From Burkholderia sp. Nafp2/4-1b (lineage in GTDB: Bacteria; Pseudomonadota; Gammaproteobacteria; Burkholderiales; Burkholderiaceae), in NCBI RefSeq assembly GCF_003635165.1, contig NZ_ML058608.1, positions 248,001 through 312,000 of the forward strand: a DNA stretch of 64,000 nucleotides. The letters are read 5' to 3'. Below, piece after piece: positions 36,568 to 44,009 of this stretch; the first letter of the stretch is position 1, and every line of letters begins with the position of its first letter. Below the pieces are notes generated by a model. It did not search any database. It saw only the letters and a program-made list of their open reading frames with translations, and was not told where the DNA came from. The translations under genes were made by a program, and so were the position numbers.

Positions 36568-37295
36568 ACCACCGCCCGCATGCGTCGCCAGTGCGACCCT
36601 TCCCAGAACACCCGTCGGCACACGTCGCACGCGGCAAAGCGCGTGTGCCGCCGGCTGACCCCGGGCGGCACGCGCGGCGCGGCGTCCGCCGCATCGAGCG
36701 CATGCAGCGGCGCGTTGCAGCGCAGGCACAGCCGGAACGGCCGCATGTGCGGCGCAAGGTCGAGCCGCGTGAACAGTTCGCGCAGCTGCGCGTCCGGCTG
36801 CTGCGCATGGAGATAGCATCCGCGCACGACCGCGCGGCGCTTCAGCAGCTCGCGGTCGCGCGTCAGCACGATCCGGCCTTCGCGCGCGGCGAGCGCGACC
36901 AGTTCGTCGTCGCGGTAGTGGTTGTCGTAGCAGGTGTCGAAGCCGGCGAGGCGCAACAATTGCGCGAGCCCGCCGAGATGCGCGTCGGCGACGAAGCGCC
37001 AGCGCTCCGGCTGCGGCTGCGGCTGCGGCTGCGGCGCGGCCGAATCGGCGGCGGGCGGCGGCGCGCGTTCCGGATGGATGTCGACACGGTCGCCGTCGTC
37101 GAGCGGCCGGTCGAGCGCGGCCGGCGCGCCGTTCACGCAGAGCCGGCCGACTTCCGTATGCGGGACGCCGAGCGCCTCGATCGCGTGCTTGACCGTCGCG
37201 TCGCGCGCAAATGCATGCGCGAACGCGCACTCGCGCTGCCCGCGTGCGAGAAACGCGTTCAGTTCGCCGTGGAAGCGGAAGGTCGCGGTCGCCAT
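36492..37295 (-). CDS. Mut7-C RNase-domain protein with N-terminal ubiquitin-like domain
   Basis: A 267-residue protein. Residues 1-80 are a beta-grasp domain (TATFRFHGELNAFL ... GDRVDIHPER) of the Mut7-C ubiquitin family. A Gln-Pro repeat linker (four QP units) follows. From about residue 98 the PIN-like Mut7-C domain has FVADAHLGGLAQLLRLAGFD, GRIVLTRDRELL and a zinc ribbon with CLRC...CDVC. It is thought to be an RNase linked to tRNA or mRNA decay, based on domain studies only. The C-terminal 3' end is duplicated just downstream. Confidence 0.88.
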   Translation of the reverse strand: MATATFRFHGELNAFLARGQRECAFAHAFARDATVKHAIEALGVPHTEVGRLCVNGAPAALDRPLDDGDRVDIHPERAPPPAADSAAPQPQPQPQPERWRFVADAHLGGLAQLLRLAGFDTCYDNHYRDDELVALAAREGRIVLTRDRELLKRRAVVRGCYLHAQQPDAQLRELFTRLDLAPHMRPFRLCLRCNAPLHALDAADAAPRVPPGVSRRHTRFAACDVCRRVFWEGSHWRRMRAVVDAMRAPPPGGSPADRAIPTGPADA

Positions 37296-37393
37296 CCGCG
37301 CAGTATCGCACCGCGCGCGGCCGGGCGCGGGGGGCTGCAGGCCGCCGCCATCTGTGTTTAACTCCCCGCTTCACGAGTCGAAGGAGCGGGAAC

Positions 37394-38263
37394 ATGGATC
37401 TCGGATTTATCGGGCTGGGCGAAATGGGGCAGGCGATCGCGGCGAACCTGCTGAAGGCGGGGCACACCGTGCGCGTGTGGAACCGGTCGCGCGAGCGCGC
37501 CGAGCCGCTCGCCGCGCTGGGCGCGCAGATCGTCGCGTCGCCGGCCGACGCGTTTCGCGGCGACGCCGTGTTCTCGATGCTCGCCGACGACGCGGCCGCG
37601 CGCGCGGTATTCGACGACGCGCTGCTCGCGCAGGCGCCGCGCGGCCTGATCCACGTGAACATGGCGACCGTGTCGGTCGCACTGGCCGAGTCGCTCGCGC
37701 ACGCGCATGCGTCGCGCGGCATCGACTACGTCGCCGCGCCCGTGATGGGCCGCCCGGACGTCGCGGCCGCCGCACGCCTGACGATCATGGCCGCCGGCCC
37801 GGCCGAGGCGCTCGACCGCGTGCAGCCGCTGTTCGACGCGATCGGCCAGAAGACCTGGCGATTCGGTTCGCTGCCGCAGCACGCGAACGTCGCGAAGATC
37901 GCCGCGAACTTCACGCTCGCGTCGGCGATCGAGACGCTCGGCGAGGCGTCCGCGCTGCTCGGCGCGCATGGCGTCGCGATGCGCGATTTCCTCGACGTGA
38001 TCACCAGCAGCGTATTTCCGGGGCCGGTCTACCAGGGCTACGGCGGGATGATCGCCGAGCGCAGCTACGAACCCGCGCGCTTCAAGGCGCGCCTCGGCCT
38101 GAAGGATGTCCGGCTCGCGCTGGAAGCGGGCGACGCGGCGTCGGTGCCGCTGCCGGTCGCGAGCGTCGTGCGCGACAGCCTGCTCGATGCGCTCGCGCAC
38201 GGCGGCGGCGAACAGGACTTCGCGGTGCTCGGCGAAGTCGCGCTGCGCCGCGCTGGCCGCTGA
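37394..38263 (+). CDS. NAD(P)-dependent beta-hydroxyacid dehydrogenase family oxidoreductase
   Basis: A 289-residue enzyme of the 3-hydroxyisobutyrate/tartronate semialdehyde reductase family. The Rossmann motif is LGFIGLGEMGQAIAANLLKAG. Substrate-site elements: YVAAPVMGRPDVA (usually APVSGG) and the catalytic Lys in ANVAKIAANF (usually KLxNN). These deviations match the glyoxylate/succinic semialdehyde and imine-reductase-like subgroup rather than strict HIBDH. ATG 37394 follows AAGGAGCGGG. Confidence 0.88.
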   Translation: MDLGFIGLGEMGQAIAANLLKAGHTVRVWNRSRERAEPLAALGAQIVASPADAFRGDAVFSMLADDAAARAVFDDALLAQAPRGLIHVNMATVSVALAESLAHAHASRGIDYVAAPVMGRPDVAAAARLTIMAAGPAEALDRVQPLFDAIGQKTWRFGSLPQHANVAKIAANFTLASAIETLGEASALLGAHGVAMRDFLDVITSSVFPGPVYQGYGGMIAERSYEPARFKARLGLKDVRLALEAGDAASVPLPVASVVRDSLLDALAHGGGEQDFAVLGEVALRRAGR

Positions 38264-38334
38264 GCCGGCGCGGGACAGAACCGCCGTGCACGCGGCATAA
38301 TCGACGTTTCGTTTCTCTTTCGGGTGGGGCGGTC

Positions 38335-38970
38335 ATGAACCTGCATACGTGGTGGCTTTTCGTGGCGACGGTGTTCGTCGTGTCGGCGATTCCGGGTCCG
38401 AACATGCTGCTCGTGATGACGCATGGCGCGCGGCACGGGCTGCGCCGCTCGGCGGCGACGATGGCCGGCTGCCTGACTGCGCTGGTGTTGATGCTCGCGG
38501 TGTCCGCGGCAGGGCTCGGGGCGGTCCTCGAGGCATGGCCGGCGATGTTCAATACGTTGCGCTTCGCCGGTGCCGCCTATCTGATCTATCTCGGCGTGAA
38601 GGCGTGGCGCGCACGCGTCGACGACGCACCGGCCGCCGACGTCGATGCGGTGTCGCTGGGCCCATCGGCATCGCGTCTGGCGCTGTTCCGCAACGGTTTC
38701 CTGGTCGCGGGCAGCAACCCGAAGGCGATCCTGTTCGCCGCCGCGCTGCTGCCGCAGTTCATCAATGCAGCCGAGTCGACGCTGCCGCAGTTCGGCATTC
38801 TCGTCGTCACGTTCGCGGTGATCGAAGTCAGTTGGTATCTCGTTTACGCGTCATTCGGCACGCGCATCGGCGCGACGCTGAAGAGCCAGAGCGTCGCGAA
38901 GGTGTTCAACCGGCTGACGGGCGGAATCTTCGTCGGCTTCGGCGCGATGATGGCGCTGGTCCGTCACTGA
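38335..38970 (+). CDS. LysE/RhtB family amino acid exporter
   Basis: A 211-residue inner-membrane protein with about six helices. Family signature SAIPGPNMLLVMTHGARHG near residue 18 and FRNGFLVAGSNPKAILFAAALLPQFI in the middle (split from a longer match). Substrate not determined; amino acids or homoserine lactones are usual for RhtB. ATG 38335 is 71 bp downstream of the dehydrogenase gene. Confidence 0.92.
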   Translation: MNLHTWWLFVATVFVVSAIPGPNMLLVMTHGARHGLRRSAATMAGCLTALVLMLAVSAAGLGAVLEAWPAMFNTLRFAGAAYLIYLGVKAWRARVDDAPAADVDAVSLGPSASRLALFRNGFLVAGSNPKAILFAAALLPQFINAAESTLPQFGILVVTFAVIEVSWYLVYASFGTRIGATLKSQSVAKVFNRLTGGIFVGFGAMMALVRH

Positions 38971-39012
38971 TTTCGGCCACCCGCGGTTCCCGCAACCTTA
39001 ACGGTCTGCCGG

Positions 39013-39046
39013 ACGCCCCGCACCTCGTCAGAGGGCGGGGCGTTTT
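39013..39046 (+). terminator. Rho-independent terminator after lysE-like gene
   Basis: ACGCCCCGC and GCGGGGCGT pair around a loop of about 11 nt, then TTT. It lies 42 bp after the stop and before the repeat array. Confidence 0.82.
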
Positions 39047-39059
39047 CACATTCGGGTGC

Positions 39060-39260
39060 GGATCACACCAGATCACGCCGTAGTCACGCCGGGATCACGA
39101 CCGGATCGCGCCCGGATCGCCCCCGGATCGCGCCCGGAACACGCCCGGAACACGCCCGGAACACGCCGGGGGCGCGCCGGAGTCACGCCGCGATCACGCC
39201 CGGATCACCCCCGAATCACCCCCGGGGTCACGCCGTGGTTACCCCGGAGTCACGCGCGCG
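39060..39260. repeat. 11-bp minisatellite array
   Basis: About 18 head-to-tail units of 11 bp with consensus GATCACGCCCG. Examples are GATCGCGCCCG, GATCGCCCCCG and three nearly identical GAACACGCCCG units around 39130-39160. Phase holds over about 170 bp and then slips by one base near 39235. The stop codon of the MFS gene (39250-39252, minus strand) is formed by the last units. Confidence 0.88.
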
Positions 39261-40524
39261 GTCGCGCCATGGCGCCGACCCGGCGCCCGGCCGACACGCC
39301 GAACACCGCGGCCGCGCCTGCGAACGCGAAACCGACGCCGCACACGGCGCTCCACCCGCCCCACGCCCACGCGCTGCCGGCGAGCGCCGCACCGAGCGCA
39401 CCGCCGACGAAGAACAGCCCGACGAACAATCCGTTCAGCCGCCCGCGCGCGGCCGGGTTCAGCAGGTTGATGTCGCGGCGGCCGATCGTCTGGTCGACGA
39501 TCACGCCGGCATCGAGCAGCGCCGCGCCGCCGGCCAGCAACGCCAGCGCGACGCCGCGATGCGCGTGCGCATCGAAGCCGAACCACCCGGCGCCGGCGAT
39601 GCCGAGCACGGTAAGCGCCGCGAGCATCGTCACGTGCGCGATGCGTTGCGCGGCCGGGCCATTGCCGCGATCGCCGGCGCGGCCGGCCAGCGGCGTGACG
39701 ATCGCACCGCTCGCGCCGGCGAACGCGAACAGCGCGATCCCGTGCAGGTCGAGGCCGAACGGCGATAGCGCGAGCCGCAGCCCGACGGCCGTCCAGAACG
39801 CGCTGAACGCGGCCATGGCGAGCGCGGCCGACAGCGCGTGCCGGCGCAGCACCGGTTCGTCGACGAGCAGACGGCCCATCGACGCAAGCAGTGCGCGATA
39901 GCTGGCCGTCACCGACGGCACGCGCGGCGGCAAGCGCAGCGCGAGCACCGTCGCGATCGCCGCGTTCGCGAGCGCGGCCAGCGCGTAGAACGCGCGCCAG
40001 CCGGCGGTGCCCGCGATCAGGCTCGCGAGCGGCCGCGACAACAGGATGCCGAGCATCAGTCCGCTCATCACGTTGCCGACTGCGCGACCGCGCTGCGCTT
40101 CGGGCGCCATCGACGCGGCCATCGGCACCAGCATCTGGATCACGCTCGACGCGCCGCCGGCGGCCAGCGTCGCGAGCAGGTACACGGTGCCGGAGCGCGT
40201 GAAGGCCGGCAGCGCGAGCGCGGCCGCGCAGGCGGCGAGCGTCACGACTATCAGCCGGCGGTTCTCGAGCAGGTCGACGAGCGGCACCAGCAGCACGAGG
40301 CCGGCCGCGTAGCCGAGTTGCGGCAGCATCGCGACGAGGCCCGCGAGGCTCGGCGGCAGATGCAGGTCGGCGCTGATCGGACCCGTCAGCGGCTGCCCGG
40401 CGAACAGGTCCATCACGATCACGCCGACCGTCGCGGCGAAGAACAGTGTCATGCCCGCGCTCAGTGCGGGCGGGGTGCCGAGCGCGGGGCGACCGGCGGG
40501 ACAGGAATCGGCAGGGCAGTTCAT
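39250..40524 (-). CDS. MFS transporter
   Basis: A 424-residue major facilitator with twelve helices, of the YgaY/drug exporter type (DLFAGQPLTGPISADLHLPP at helix 1, ENRRLIVVTLAACAA in loop 2-3). The C-terminal RVGAMARPRA is encoded by the start of the 11-bp repeat array, so this end may vary between strains. It is divergent from a LysR gene 97 bp away, the classic arrangement for LysR control of an exporter. Substrate unknown. Confidence 0.87.
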   Translation of the reverse strand: MNCPADSCPAGRPALGTPPALSAGMTLFFAATVGVIVMDLFAGQPLTGPISADLHLPPSLAGLVAMLPQLGYAAGLVLLVPLVDLLENRRLIVVTLAACAAALALPAFTRSGTVYLLATLAAGGASSVIQMLVPMAASMAPEAQRGRAVGNVMSGLMLGILLSRPLASLIAGTAGWRAFYALAALANAAIATVLALRLPPRVPSVTASYRALLASMGRLLVDEPVLRRHALSAALAMAAFSAFWTAVGLRLALSPFGLDLHGIALFAFAGASGAIVTPLAGRAGDRGNGPAAQRIAHVTMLAALTVLGIAGAGWFGFDAHAHRGVALALLAGGAALLDAGVIVDQTIGRRDINLLNPAARGRLNGLFVGLFFVGGALGAALAGSAWAWGGWSAVCGVGFAFAGAAAVFGVSAGRRVGAMARPRA

Positions 40525-40621
40525 CGGAAACCTGGGGTGTTGAACGAAGGAATCCCCATCGTAGGTGTCTGATGTTTATGCGACAATTGAAATATGTCTA
40601 ACATGATTATGCGAGTTTGCT
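40525..40621. promoter_or_regulatory. Divergent control region with direct repeats (MFS / LysR)
   Basis: The 97-bp gap is AT-rich next to its neighbours. TTATGCGA occurs twice, at 40576-40583 and 40607-40614, 31 bp (three helical turns) apart, with ATATGTCTAACATGA between. These are candidate LysR binding sites. Confidence 0.5.
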
Positions 40622-41542
40622 TTGAATACGCGTGATCTCCAGGCGTTCGTCGCGGTGGTCGACAGCGGGTCGATGGTCGCGGCCGCCGCGAAACTCCATC
40701 TGACGCAGCCGGGCCTCACGCGCCGCGTGCAGAACCTCGAAACGCTGCTGGGCATGCCGCTGCTGGAACGGCAAAGCAAGCCGCTGAAGCCGACCGCCGC
40801 CGGGCGCGACGTCTATGCGCTCGCGCGCAACGTGCTGGGCGCGGTCGACGAACTGATGGCGGCGGGCGCACCCGACAGCGAACCGTCCGGCGAGTTGCGC
40901 ATCGGCGTGCCGCCGTTCCTGTCCGAGCTGGCGCTCGAACGACCGATCGACCGGCTGCGCGACGCGTTTCCGCGGCTCACGCTGCGGGTGACGGCCGGCT
41001 GGTCGCCGGCGCTGGTGCAGAGCATCGAGCGCGGCACGCTCGACGTCGCGACCGTGATGATGCCGGCCAGCGCGGCGCTGCCCGATACGCTGACGGCCAC
41101 GCTGCTCGGCACGCAGCCGACGGTGCTCGTCGCCGCACGCGATTTCCCGCTGCCGGACGGCCCGCTGTCGCTCGACGTGCTGTCGGGTTTCCCGTGGGTG
41201 CTGAGCCAGGATGGCTGCGGCATGCGCTCGGCGCTGAGCCGGGCGCTCGGCGCGGCCGGGCTGCCGTTCGACGTCGCGGTCGAGGCGTTCGGCTCGGAGT
41301 TGCAGCTGTCGCTCGTCGCGCGCGGTGCCGGCATCGGCATTGCGCCGCCGAACGCGCTGGCGCGCAGCGCGCATCGCGATGCGCTGAGGGTGGTGGAAAC
41401 GGCCGGGCTGGAGACGCGGATCAACGTATGGATCGTGCACGGCGCGCTGCCGGGCCGCCTGATGCGGCCAGCCGCGCTGCTGCGCGACGCGCTGGGAGAA
41501 GTGCTCGACCGGGAGAATGTGAAGGGGTCAGGTACCTACTAG
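40622..41542 (+). CDS. LysR family transcriptional regulator
   Basis: A 306-residue LTTR beginning MNTRDLQAFVAVVDSGSMVA with the winged helix AAAAKLHLTQPGLTRRVQNL, then an effector domain (from about residue 90) with ELRIGVPPFLSELAL. The start is TTG at 40622; no ATG fits, and the family N terminus begins exactly here. It likely regulates the divergent MFS gene. The last residues ENVKGSGTY run close to the sRNA promoter. Confidence 0.9.
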   Translation: MNTRDLQAFVAVVDSGSMVAAAAKLHLTQPGLTRRVQNLETLLGMPLLERQSKPLKPTAAGRDVYALARNVLGAVDELMAAGAPDSEPSGELRIGVPPFLSELALERPIDRLRDAFPRLTLRVTAGWSPALVQSIERGTLDVATVMMPASAALPDTLTATLLGTQPTVLVAARDFPLPDGPLSLDVLSGFPWVLSQDGCGMRSALSRALGAAGLPFDVAVEAFGSELQLSLVARGAGIGIAPPNALARSAHRDALRVVETAGLETRINVWIVHGALPGRLMRPAALLRDALGEVLDRENVKGSGTY

Positions 41543-41593
41543 CGATCTAGAGTGCGCATTCGAGGGAAAATCCTTATTTTCTCTACGGAAATG

Positions 41594-41622
41594 TTGCAAT
41601 GCGGAAATCGATTCGCTATAGT
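41594..41622 (+). promoter_or_regulatory. Promoter of the sRNA gene
   Basis: -35 TTGCAA (41594-41599) and -10 TATAGT (41617-41622) with an ideal 17-bp spacer, in the non-coding gap after the LysR gene. Confidence 0.8.
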
Positions 41623-41627
41623 TACAC

Positions 41628-41688
41628 CTGTCTCCTCCATGTCTCCTCTGATATGGATTCAGCCCGCCTATTAGGCGGGCTTTTTTTT
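41628..41688 (+). ncRNA. Short trans-acting sRNA with duplicated anti-Shine-Dalgarno seed
   Basis: An sRNA of about 60 nt predicted from a promoter with ideal spacing and a terminator at 41661-41688. The unpaired 5' half has TGTCTCCTC twice (41629-41637 and 41640-41648), complementary to GGAGGAGACA-type ribosome binding sites. Exact matches in this window: 12 nt at iorAB, 10 nt at gudP, 8 nt at hppD and at both DUF2957 genes, all overlapping the Shine-Dalgarno sequence. The 3' half is the terminator hairpin with T8, as Hfq-bound sRNAs have. It may correspond to NcS27, described in B. cenocepacia as affecting carbon-source use; that identity is from memory and unverified. Confidence 0.8.
41661..41688 (+). 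terminator. Rho-independent terminator of the sRNA
   Basis: AGCCCGCC-TATT-AGGCGGGCT followed by T8. The T-run on the plus strand only shows it belongs to the sRNA, not to the convergent porin-like gene. Confidence 0.95.
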
Positions 41689-41753
41689 GCCCGCGTTTTT
41701 GGCGCGGGCTGTCCATTGGTCCTCCGTCCGTCTTCCGTCTTTGTTCGTCCGCG

Positions 41754-42587
41754 TCAGAACTTGTAGGTCATCCCGACGTAGCTGATGATCGGGTCGGCCT
41801 TCAGCTCCGATTTCGATTCGGAGAGCACGGTGCCGTCGGCAGCCTTGATCGTCACCGTCGACGTCGTCTTCAGCGGGATGTAGGTCACCGATGCGACCAA
41901 CCCGAAATGCTCCGTCATGTTGTACTGCAGGCCCGCGTTGAACACCGGCTGCCATGACGACGACGCCTTCGCTTCCACCGACGTCGTGCCCGGCTTGCCG
42001 GCGCCCGCCGCGAGAATCGCGCCGAGGTTGTCCTGCGTCTGCTTGATGAAGTTCGTGTTGAGCTGCAGGTCGCTGAACCAGTTGTACGACACGCCGAGAC
42101 CGAGGAACGGCCGGAACTTCGCGGTCGCCGCCCCGAAGTAGTACTGAAGGATCGCCGCCGGGCTCCACTGCCGCACGCTCTTCACGATCGGGTTCACCGA
42201 TCCCAGCCCGATGTTCTGCGTGCCCAGCGCACCGGCAGGGCCGGGCGGCTTGATCGTGCCCTGGCCCGACACCTTGAACACCGGCGGCACGCCGGCCACC
42301 GACGTGACGGCGATGTGGTCGGTCAGGAAGTGGCTGACCGTCAGGCCGACGGTATCCGCGCCGCTGGTGCGCAGCCCGGTGCCCGGCGACGTGAACGACG
42401 GCGGCAGCCGCAGCGGCGTGTTGATCGGCGTCGGCGCGACGTTGGTCGTCATCGGCGTGCTGCTTTGCTGCGGCATCACGTGGAACCAGCCCAGCGTGAC
42501 GACGTTGCTGCCGGCGCTCTGCGCGTGCGCCGCGAGCGGCGCCAGGGCGGCGGCGCCGGCCGCCGCGCAGAGGAGGGTCTTCTTCAT
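41754..42587 (-). CDS. OmpW family outer-membrane protein
   Basis: A 277-residue beta-barrel with signal peptide (MKKTLLCAAAGAAALAPLAA, cleaved near HAQS). The OmpW pattern is visible: SVTYIPLKTTSTVTIK, FRPFLGLGVSYNWFSD and the terminal strand ADPIISYVGMTYKF ending in Phe. The first strand has WFHVMPQQSS, as OmpW members with LGWFH. It is the last gene of an operon with two DUF2957 lipoproteins (17 bp behind the second), so the three probably act together at the outer membrane. Confidence 0.9.
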   Translation of the reverse strand: MKKTLLCAAAGAAALAPLAAHAQSAGSNVVTLGWFHVMPQQSSTPMTTNVAPTPINTPLRLPPSFTSPGTGLRTSGADTVGLTVSHFLTDHIAVTSVAGVPPVFKVSGQGTIKPPGPAGALGTQNIGLGSVNPIVKSVRQWSPAAILQYYFGAATAKFRPFLGLGVSYNWFSDLQLNTNFIKQTQDNLGAILAAGAGKPGTTSVEAKASSSWQPVFNAGLQYNMTEHFGLVASVTYIPLKTTSTVTIKAADGTVLSESKSELKADPIISYVGMTYKF

Positions 42588-42603
42588 CACGGCTTGCCTC
42601 CGC

Positions 42604-43845
42604 TTACTGGACGAACGCGCCGATCGTGAAATACGGCGTCGAACCCGCGTTGTCGAGGAAACCGAACACGCCACCCGTGAAGATGAACTTGCCGGTCGGC
42701 GACGTGCTGCCCGAACCCGTATGGATCGTCGTGACCGTGCCGGGCACCTTCTGCGTGTAGTCGAGGTCGAGCACTCTCGTGAGCGACGCCTGAGACGGCT
42801 GGAACGGATCGAGCAGCGTGGCCTGCTTGTCGATCAGCGCGGTGGTCCGGTAGTTGAACTCGCTGTCGACGCCGATGTACTCGCCGTTCTGCGAACCGGT
42901 CGCGATGGCCGTCTGCGGCGAGAGGATCGAGATGCTCGATTCGTCGTCGGCGGTCAGGCCCGGCACCCCGTTGTGGTCGGGCGTCGGGTTCGGGTTCGCG
43001 ACGCCCGTGCGCACCAGAATCGGCACCAGCTGATTGCGCAGCTTGCCGACGATCATGAAGCCCTTGCCCTGCGGCGTCGCCGACAGCGTCGGCTTCAGCT
43101 GGCTCTGATAGTTGTTGCTCTGGAACGCGCCGCTGCCGTCGGCCGACTGCACGAAGTTCGTGCCCTGCTGCGTGCACGCGCCGCCGGCGAACTGGCCGGT
43201 CGTATCGCACTTGGTCCACGTGCCGTCCGCGTTGATCGTCACCTTCGCATCGATCGATGCCGGTGCGAAATTCTGCGACGGCACTTCGCCAAAGCCGATG
43301 TGGCTGTATGTGCCCGCAACCTTCGTGATGTCGGTTTCGATCGACGAGAAGCCGATGAACGGGTAGTACGGGAATTTCGTGTCGGGCACCGCGGCCTGGC
43401 CGAGCACGCCGCCGAACTGGATCTCCTTGCCGGGAATCGTGCCGCCCGCGACGCCGAAGCCCACGAAAATGCGCGCCGGGCGCGACGCATCGAGGCTCGC
43501 GCCGTTCAGGCGGAACGCGCACTGGTTCAGCTTGTTGGTCGGCAGCAGCGTTTCCTGCGTGAGCGTACCGCTGTCGACGGTGCCCGCGCGGGTGGGCGTG
43601 ACGGTGCCGGTCGTTTGCGGAACCGCCGATTCGACATAGGTCACCTGCCAGGTCATCTTGGTCGTGTCGAGCTGGACCTTGGCCAGCTCGCCGCTGCCCG
43701 CGCCGCCGGTAAACACGGTGCTGTAGTCGAGCGTCGCCGGGCACAGCCGCTCTTCGACGAGCGGGGGCGGGTTGTCGCTGCCGCCGCCGCATGCGGAAAG
43801 AAGGGGGGCGGCAAGGGCCGCCGCCAGAATGAGGTTGCGCTTCAT
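42604..43845 (-). CDS. DUF2957 lipoprotein (copy B)
   Basis: A 413-residue lipoprotein; lipobox LLSAC at residues 15-19, then GGGSDN. The body is beta-rich with repeated motifs shared with the upstream paralogue: GGAGSGELAKVQLDTTKMTW, GTVTPTRAG, VGFGVAGGTIPG and PYYPFIGFSS. It belongs to DUF2957, as I know it largely from Burkholderia; function unknown. The ribosome binding site shares CTCCTCCA (as its complement) with the sRNA. Confidence 0.85.
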   Translation of the reverse strand: MKRNLILAAALAAPLLSACGGGSDNPPPLVEERLCPATLDYSTVFTGGAGSGELAKVQLDTTKMTWQVTYVESAVPQTTGTVTPTRAGTVDSGTLTQETLLPTNKLNQCAFRLNGASLDASRPARIFVGFGVAGGTIPGKEIQFGGVLGQAAVPDTKFPYYPFIGFSSIETDITKVAGTYSHIGFGEVPSQNFAPASIDAKVTINADGTWTKCDTTGQFAGGACTQQGTNFVQSADGSGAFQSNNYQSQLKPTLSATPQGKGFMIVGKLRNQLVPILVRTGVANPNPTPDHNGVPGLTADDESSISILSPQTAIATGSQNGEYIGVDSEFNYRTTALIDKQATLLDPFQPSQASLTRVLDLDYTQKVPGTVTTIHTGSGSTSPTGKFIFTGGVFGFLDNAGSTPYFTIGAFVQ

Positions 43846-44009
43846 GTTGCTCCTCCAGATTTGTCTTGTCGGGCGGCCGGCTCCCTGTCGACCGCTTCTG
43901 TTGCTTGTGCTCGTGCTGCCCTGGCCGTGCCGGGCGCCGTCGTTTCGTGCGTTTCGTGCCTTCCCTGCATTCCGCGGCGGCGAACCACCCGCCGCCGCGT
44001 CCCCGATCG

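Noticed and set aside
39060..39260. Possible CRISPR array
   Set aside because: Units are 11 bp with no spacers and no cas genes are present; this is a minisatellite.
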